NCBI GenBank assembly: GCA_903930455.1
Contig: CAIYYT010000004.1
Location: forward strand, 1 to 37,220
Length of the DNA: 37,220 nucleotides
Reading direction: 5' to 3'
From: an uncultured bacterium
GTDB taxonomy: Bacteria; Zixibacteria; MSB-5A5; CAIYYT01
The notes beneath the pieces were generated by a model. The model did no database searches. It saw nothing but the letters and a program-made list of their open reading frames with translations, and was not told the origin of the DNA. Below, piece by piece: positions 33,900 to 37,220 of the stretch (position 1 is the stretch's first letter; the number at the start of each line of letters is the position of its first letter). A program made the position numbers and the translations under genes.

Positions 33900-34835
33900 A
33901 TGAATTGTAGACGCATCATGGTGGTCGCTGGAACATGGTTTTTTCTGTGCGTTGCGATTGCCTTTCTCTGCTGCATCTTGGCGTGCTCTGACGACAAAGG
34001 GACTACGGGGACCACCACTCCGCAAAAGGATATTACTTTCGAGCTGACCGGTAGCCAGACGATTCAGATTTGGTCGGAAGGAAAGCTGACGTTGCGGGCA
34101 ACTGCGAAGAGCGGGGAGAAGCCAACTCTCACGGCAACCGGAGTAATGGGCAATGCCTCGTTTCTCGATAACGGCAACGGCACTGCTTTGATTGAGTTCT
34201 GCCCGACGAAGGATCAGGTAGGAGACTACTCTCTCAAGATAATGGCAACGACCAGTACGGAGAAGGAGAGTGCAGCGGTTCACCTGACAGTTGTGGACAG
34301 GAGTTCTTTACGCAAAGCCCTTCTTCCCGTTGCTATGGGGAATCGCTGGATCTATCAGTCAGTCCAGAGCCGGATGTTTCTGGACACAGTAGCGATCAGG
34401 GGGTCATCCTCGGACGAAGGTCGCATCATTTGGGACTGCGGGTTCTACCCAACCTTGGGGATGTTATCTGGAGGCATCGTCGTCTCTGGTGACAGCATAT
34501 ATTCCGCGACTCTCGGCATTCAATTCGTCATATCCGATCATGTGCCTGCTGAGATAGAGATCAATTCACGATCGACCTGCTACGAGTCTAGTATGACTCG
34601 GCGAATTGAATGGAGCGTCACTCCGATTAGTGTGCCAGCCGGTGTGTTTGTAGGATGCTTCAAGTATTCGACTTGGCAGGAATCGGCCTGTGAGAATGGC
34701 GGGAGCGATGCTATAGTAGAAGAGATTATTATCAAGCCGGGTGTGGGCATTGTCAAAACTACCCAGATCAGAAGTTCAAATTGCGCAGGCGCTTGTACTT
34801 CGCGCTGGGAACTTCTAGCCTGGACTATCCACTAG
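33900..34835 (+). CDS. Lipoprotein of unknown function with Ig-like segment
   Basis: A 311-residue lipoprotein. The signal peptide ends in the lipobox CILAC (Cys at about residue 29). Residues about 42-132 look like an immunoglobulin-like beta domain (FELTGSQTIQIWSEGKLTLR, ASFLDNGNGTALIEFCPTKD, AAVHLTVVD). The rest resembles the common 'LLPVAMGNRWIYQS' type of lipoprotein domain, ending with GVFVGCFKYSTW and IIKPGVGIVKTT, seen in many FCB-group lipoproteins. It has several cysteines. It is probably exposed at the outer membrane. Function is unknown. Confidence 0.8.
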   Translation: MNCRRIMVVAGTWFFLCVAIAFLCCILACSDDKGTTGTTTPQKDITFELTGSQTIQIWSEGKLTLRATAKSGEKPTLTATGVMGNASFLDNGNGTALIEFCPTKDQVGDYSLKIMATTSTEKESAAVHLTVVDRSSLRKALLPVAMGNRWIYQSVQSRMFLDTVAIRGSSSDEGRIIWDCGFYPTLGMLSGGIVVSGDSIYSATLGIQFVISDHVPAEIEINSRSTCYESSMTRRIEWSVTPISVPAGVFVGCFKYSTWQESACENGGSDAIVEEIIIKPGVGIVKTTQIRSSNCAGACTSRWELLAWTIH

Positions 34836-34923
34836 TTCGTCGTTTCGAACGATGCTGGCGGAGAGCTGCACCGCCTGACATCCATTCCTTGCGTTCATCA
34901 TCAATACACTGTATTTTCACATC

Positions 34924-35436
34924 ATGATCATTCGTAAATTGGCAATTGAGGATGCGGAAGCGTTCCGGGAAATCCGGGTGGAAATGTGTCGTCTTCACCC
35001 GGAGGCGTTCGGACAGACGCCAGAGGAAGTGGCAGCGATGTCGATGGACTCATGTCATCTGTGGTTGACCTCCAGCGATGTCTTTCCAGAGAAGTTCTTG
35101 TTGGCCGCATTTGACGGGAAGCGTATTGTCGGCACGGCGGCGTTTAAGCGAGAAGCTTCAAGCAATGTGCGCCATCGCGCCTGGATCTGGTCGGTGTACG
35201 TTCGACCTGAAGCCAGAGGCAAGGGACTCAGTAAGGCACTGATGCAACAGATCATCGACGAAGCTCGACAAATGGAAGGACTTGAGATTCTCGCATTGAC
35301 GGTCTCGCTGCCGCAGACAAGCGCACGGACGTTGTACACGTCGCTCGGATTCTTCACGACGGGCTTGGTTCTGCACGGCTACAAATTGCCCGACGGCCGC
35401 TACATCGACCACGAAGAGATGATGCTCTGGCTGTAG
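34924..35436 (+). CDS. GNAT-family N-acetyltransferase
   Basis: A 170-residue single-domain GNAT. The acetyl-CoA site is WSVYVRPEARGKGLSKALMQ (RGKG), followed by ILALTVSLPQTSARTLYTSL and GFFTTGLVLHGYKL, a complete fold. The N-terminus (IIRKLAIEDAEAFREIRVEM) is typical. The acceptor is not predictable from sequence. No strong Shine-Dalgarno sequence is seen. It is monocistronic. Confidence 0.9.
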   Translation: MIIRKLAIEDAEAFREIRVEMCRLHPEAFGQTPEEVAAMSMDSCHLWLTSSDVFPEKFLLAAFDGKRIVGTAAFKREASSNVRHRAWIWSVYVRPEARGKGLSKALMQQIIDEARQMEGLEILALTVSLPQTSARTLYTSLGFFTTGLVLHGYKLPDGRYIDHEEMMLWL

Positions 35437-35561
35437 GGCGTCCGGTTTTGTTGTGCTGCTAAGCAAAATGCGTAATGTAGTAATGAAGTGAGACTCTCGT
35501 TGCGAGGGTGAAACCCACACATCAGGTGGGAGCACAGGCGGATTGTTTCACAGGAGGAATT

Positions 35562-36035
35562 ATGAAGCACAGGTTGTTGGTTACTGCCGTGGCTATAATG
35601 GCTATCGCCATGGTCGCGGTTGCTGTCGCGCAGGAGAAACCATGGTACGACATGAAGAACTGCGAATTCTGTAAACCTTGGTTGACGCCGGAAATGATGA
35701 AGAACTGCACGTGGGACCAGCGGGAGGTCTCGAATGGAGTGATGACGCTCTGTTTCTTCCCGGAAAGCTTCCGCGAATCTTACAAAAAGGCCAGCGCTCA
35801 GATGGGGGCGCTGTCTAAGAGGGCTGCTACAGGAGAGAAAATACCGATTTGTGGAAGTTGTGAGGCGATGGGAAGCTTCTTCATGCGAGGCGCGAAAATG
35901 GAAGAGGTTCCGACTAAGAGCGGAGTGGTGCAGTTGCTGACCGCTAGCGATTCCAGTCTGGTTGCTGATATGCACAAATGGGCCAAGCGAAACGCCGAAG
36001 AACAAAAGAAGATGCTAGCGGCGGAAAAGAAGTAG
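35562..36035 (+). CDS. Exported cysteine-containing protein of unknown function
   Basis: 157 residues. The start is ATG 35562 behind AGGAGGA; a reading from 35508 would bury the signal peptide. The signal peptide is MKHRLLVTAVAIMAIAMVAV...AVAQ (about 1-23). The mature part has paired cysteines NCEFCKPW, KNCTW, TLCFF and CGSCEAMG that could bind metal or form disulfides, and a charged C-terminal helix (ADMHKWAKRNAEEQKKMLAA). It is predicted to be periplasmic. No known family was recognised. Confidence 0.75.
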   Translation: MKHRLLVTAVAIMAIAMVAVAVAQEKPWYDMKNCEFCKPWLTPEMMKNCTWDQREVSNGVMTLCFFPESFRESYKKASAQMGALSKRAATGEKIPICGSCEAMGSFFMRGAKMEEVPTKSGVVQLLTASDSSLVADMHKWAKRNAEEQKKMLAAEKK

Positions 36036-36043
36036 AAACGGTT

Positions 36044-36066
36044 GTCAGGAGCGCAGGGCTCCTGAC
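36044..36066. repeat. Dispersed hairpin GTCAGGAGC...GCTCCTGAC, copy 2
   Basis: Nine-base perfect arms around CGCAGGG-type loop sequence. It matches 1973-1995. Confidence 0.6.
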
Positions 36067-36085
36067 TTACATAGCTACGAGCAAA

Positions 36086-36112
36086 TACGGGCGACTGAGA
36101 CAGTCGCCCGTA
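36086..36112. repeat. Perfect 12-bp hairpin with GGGCGACT core
   Basis: TACGGGCGACTG-AGA-CAGTCGCCCGTA, perfect arms. It shares its core with the rplS terminator and with 30285-30306. It lies between two convergent genes and may serve as a terminator, though no T run follows. Confidence 0.65.
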
Positions 36113-36128
36113 CGAAATTATGGGCGGA

Positions 36129-36809
36129 TCAGAATATGCCGATGGCGACACCAATATTGAAGGTTGGGCCTTGGAGATCATCCTGCGTGTAGTAAAAACT
36201 CTTCACATGGTCAACGAAACGATAGCTGCCGCCAACGCTCAGGCGGACATTGCGCGCGACACTCGCCGATAGATCAAGCTGTGGCTCCAACACGAAGAAC
36301 CCATGTCTGCGGTGATATTCACCGTGATAGTCACTGAGATTGTCACCAGTATAGCCACTATTATAGTCATAGCGGTGTTCATTGGTTGCTCCACCACCGA
36401 CTAACACACCAAAGGAGAGCTGGCCGGTCCGCGGTCTACCGGCGATGACGCCAAATTCCAGCCCGCCATACCCCAAGTCCCACTCGTTGTTGTGGTTGAA
36501 GTCGTCATAGTGGTTAAGCGCCTGGGGTCCGGGCCCGTCGGATTCGGGTCTGGGCAGACCGTAGCCTGCCAATCCGACATAGAAGCTTCGATTGATCTCT
36601 ATCCCGCCACGAATTCCAACCATTGGCTTGATATCATTGCGAATCTCGCCAATCTTAAGTTCGGGCTCAAGATACCAGCCGATATGCACCTTAGCTTCTT
36701 GAGACTCTTGAGGATGCCACACAGGTTTCTTATGGACTGGTGTTTTGACCACCGCAAATGAACTCGCGGTCATTCCGAGAGTCACGATGAGTATGAGTAG
36801 CTTCCGCAT
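36129..36809 (-). CDS. Probable outer-membrane beta-barrel protein
   Basis: A 226-residue exported protein. The signal peptide is MRKLLILIVTLGMTASSFA (about 1-19). The rest is Gly- and aromatic-rich with alternating strands (VHIGWYLEPELKIGEIRNDI, GIRGGIEINRSFYVGLAGYG, LEPQLDLSASVARNVRLSVG) and ends PTFNIGVAIGIF with a terminal Phe, as outer-membrane barrels do. A His/Tyr/Asp-rich loop lies in the middle (YDYNSGYTGD, YHGEYHRRHGF). GGAGGA precedes ATG 36809. Ligand and role are unknown. Confidence 0.78.
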   Translation of the reverse strand: MRKLLILIVTLGMTASSFAVVKTPVHKKPVWHPQESQEAKVHIGWYLEPELKIGEIRNDIKPMVGIRGGIEINRSFYVGLAGYGLPRPESDGPGPQALNHYDDFNHNNEWDLGYGGLEFGVIAGRPRTGQLSFGVLVGGGATNEHRYDYNSGYTGDNLSDYHGEYHRRHGFFVLEPQLDLSASVARNVRLSVGGSYRFVDHVKSFYYTQDDLQGPTFNIGVAIGIF

Positions 36810-37048
36810 TTAATCCTCCAATCGATTCGTAAAGCAGCATTTCGCTTTCATGCACTACTTGCATACAAGAAGTATGCCGATGTCGCTAAATCAGTGGGGG
36901 ATCGAGCATTGAGACGATTTCGAATATGCTGCCATGCACAAAAACTGGGCGGAAGCGATCACGCGGCACTCAAAGTACACACGGGCGCCACACTCGAGGC
37001 GTTAGTGCTCAACTCCCGCCGGGTTGGCTGGCACCGCTCTATACTCTG
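36810..37048. other. Intergenic region, no gene
   Basis: About 240 bases between the barrel protein gene and the pirin-like gene; nothing recognisable beyond short GC-rich repeats. Confidence 0.5.
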
Positions 37049-37220
37049 CTACTTCTGTTCGCCTTTGAGAGTCTGACGGTCATAACCCCAGCCCTTGCAG
37101 GAAGGGACATCGATCAGAATCAGATCGGTTGGAGCATGAGCTGTTAAGAGCAATTTGTCTTCAAGGTCGACGCGTGCCTGATCGTTGGTTTTCAATCGCT
37201 GATCGTTGAGTCGCAGGTCA
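37049..37220 (-). CDS. Pirin-like protein, C-terminal end only
   Basis: On the minus strand the window edge opens into 56 residues ending in TAG at 37051-37049. LEDKLLLTAHAPTDLILIDV matches the last cupin strands of bacterial pirins (YhhW-type), where it is followed by P and a short tail, here SCKGWGYDRQTLKGEQK. Pirins are bicupin metal proteins, some with quercetin 2,3-dioxygenase activity. Only the C-terminal end is present, so activity and metal site cannot be judged. Confidence 0.7.
   Translation of the reverse strand, partial: DLRLNDQRLKTNDQARVDLEDKLLLTAHAPTDLILIDVPSCKGWGYDRQTLKGEQK

Overview
The window reads like a chromosomal segment of an uncultured Gram-negative bacterium of the FCB group, most likely candidate phylum Zixibacteria or a close relative. 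This is inference. It rests on the twin dockerin-like C-terminal repeats of the large secreted SBBP protein (GDADxSxDIDIADVVYLI...FSGGPxP), on several lipoproteins with clear lipoboxes, on a Ser/Thr kinase-TPR protein, and on many short intergenic palindromes. Both ends cut through genes: a Y-family DNA polymerase (dinB) on the left and a pirin-like protein on the right.

Layout. 1-3.6 kb: partial dinB and two surface lipoproteins (FN3-leucine-rich repeat; parallel beta-helix-like). 3.7-7.5 kb: a SAM methyltransferase, a BlaI repressor with a BlaR/M56 metalloprotease that carries a C-terminal TonB domain, a truncated second copy of the methyltransferase with its upstream palindromic element, and a double-receiver protein. 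8-12.5 kb: small accessory genes (frameshifted VOC protein, SH3 protein, GNAT, lone pilin, cysteine-rich ferredoxin, bacterioferritin). 12.7-14.9 kb: a kinase-TolB-TPR protein whose family-typical C-terminus continues past an in-frame TGA. 15.2-18.98 kb: the conserved ffh-rpsP-khpA-rimM-trmD-rplS operon ending in a strong terminator. 19-21 kb: a frameshifted TIR-like protein and a zinc-ribbon gene. 21.2-22.8 kb: histidine ammonia-lyase with Cys in place of the MIO serine. 23-30.75 kb: tRNA-Ile, a secreted SBBP/dockerin protein, a small exported protein, then tRNA-Ala-23S-5S with its own promoter and no 16S gene. 30.75-31.48 kb: a MntA/HepT (MNT-HEPN) toxin-antitoxin pair bracketed by two copies of the 5S 3' tail plus terminator. 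31.5-37.2 kb: unknown membrane proteins, a DUF1761 protein, a lipoprotein, a GNAT, exported proteins and the pirin fragment.

Functional links visible in the sequence: the translation and SRP operon is complete and tightly packed. blaI and blaR overlap and sit behind two matching operator-like palindromes around a promoter. The 23S transcription unit has a -35/-10 promoter, a tRNA-Ala and a precursor processing stem of its own, so it appears to be unlinked from 16S. The most unusual structure is the toxin-antitoxin pair lodged at the 5S terminator, where the hepT stop codon lies inside duplicated 5S sequence.

Caution: several genes carry single-base lesions (VOC protein two indels, TIR-like protein one, kinase one nonsense codon, rimM no normal start). 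Real decay and assembly error cannot be told apart from this sequence alone.
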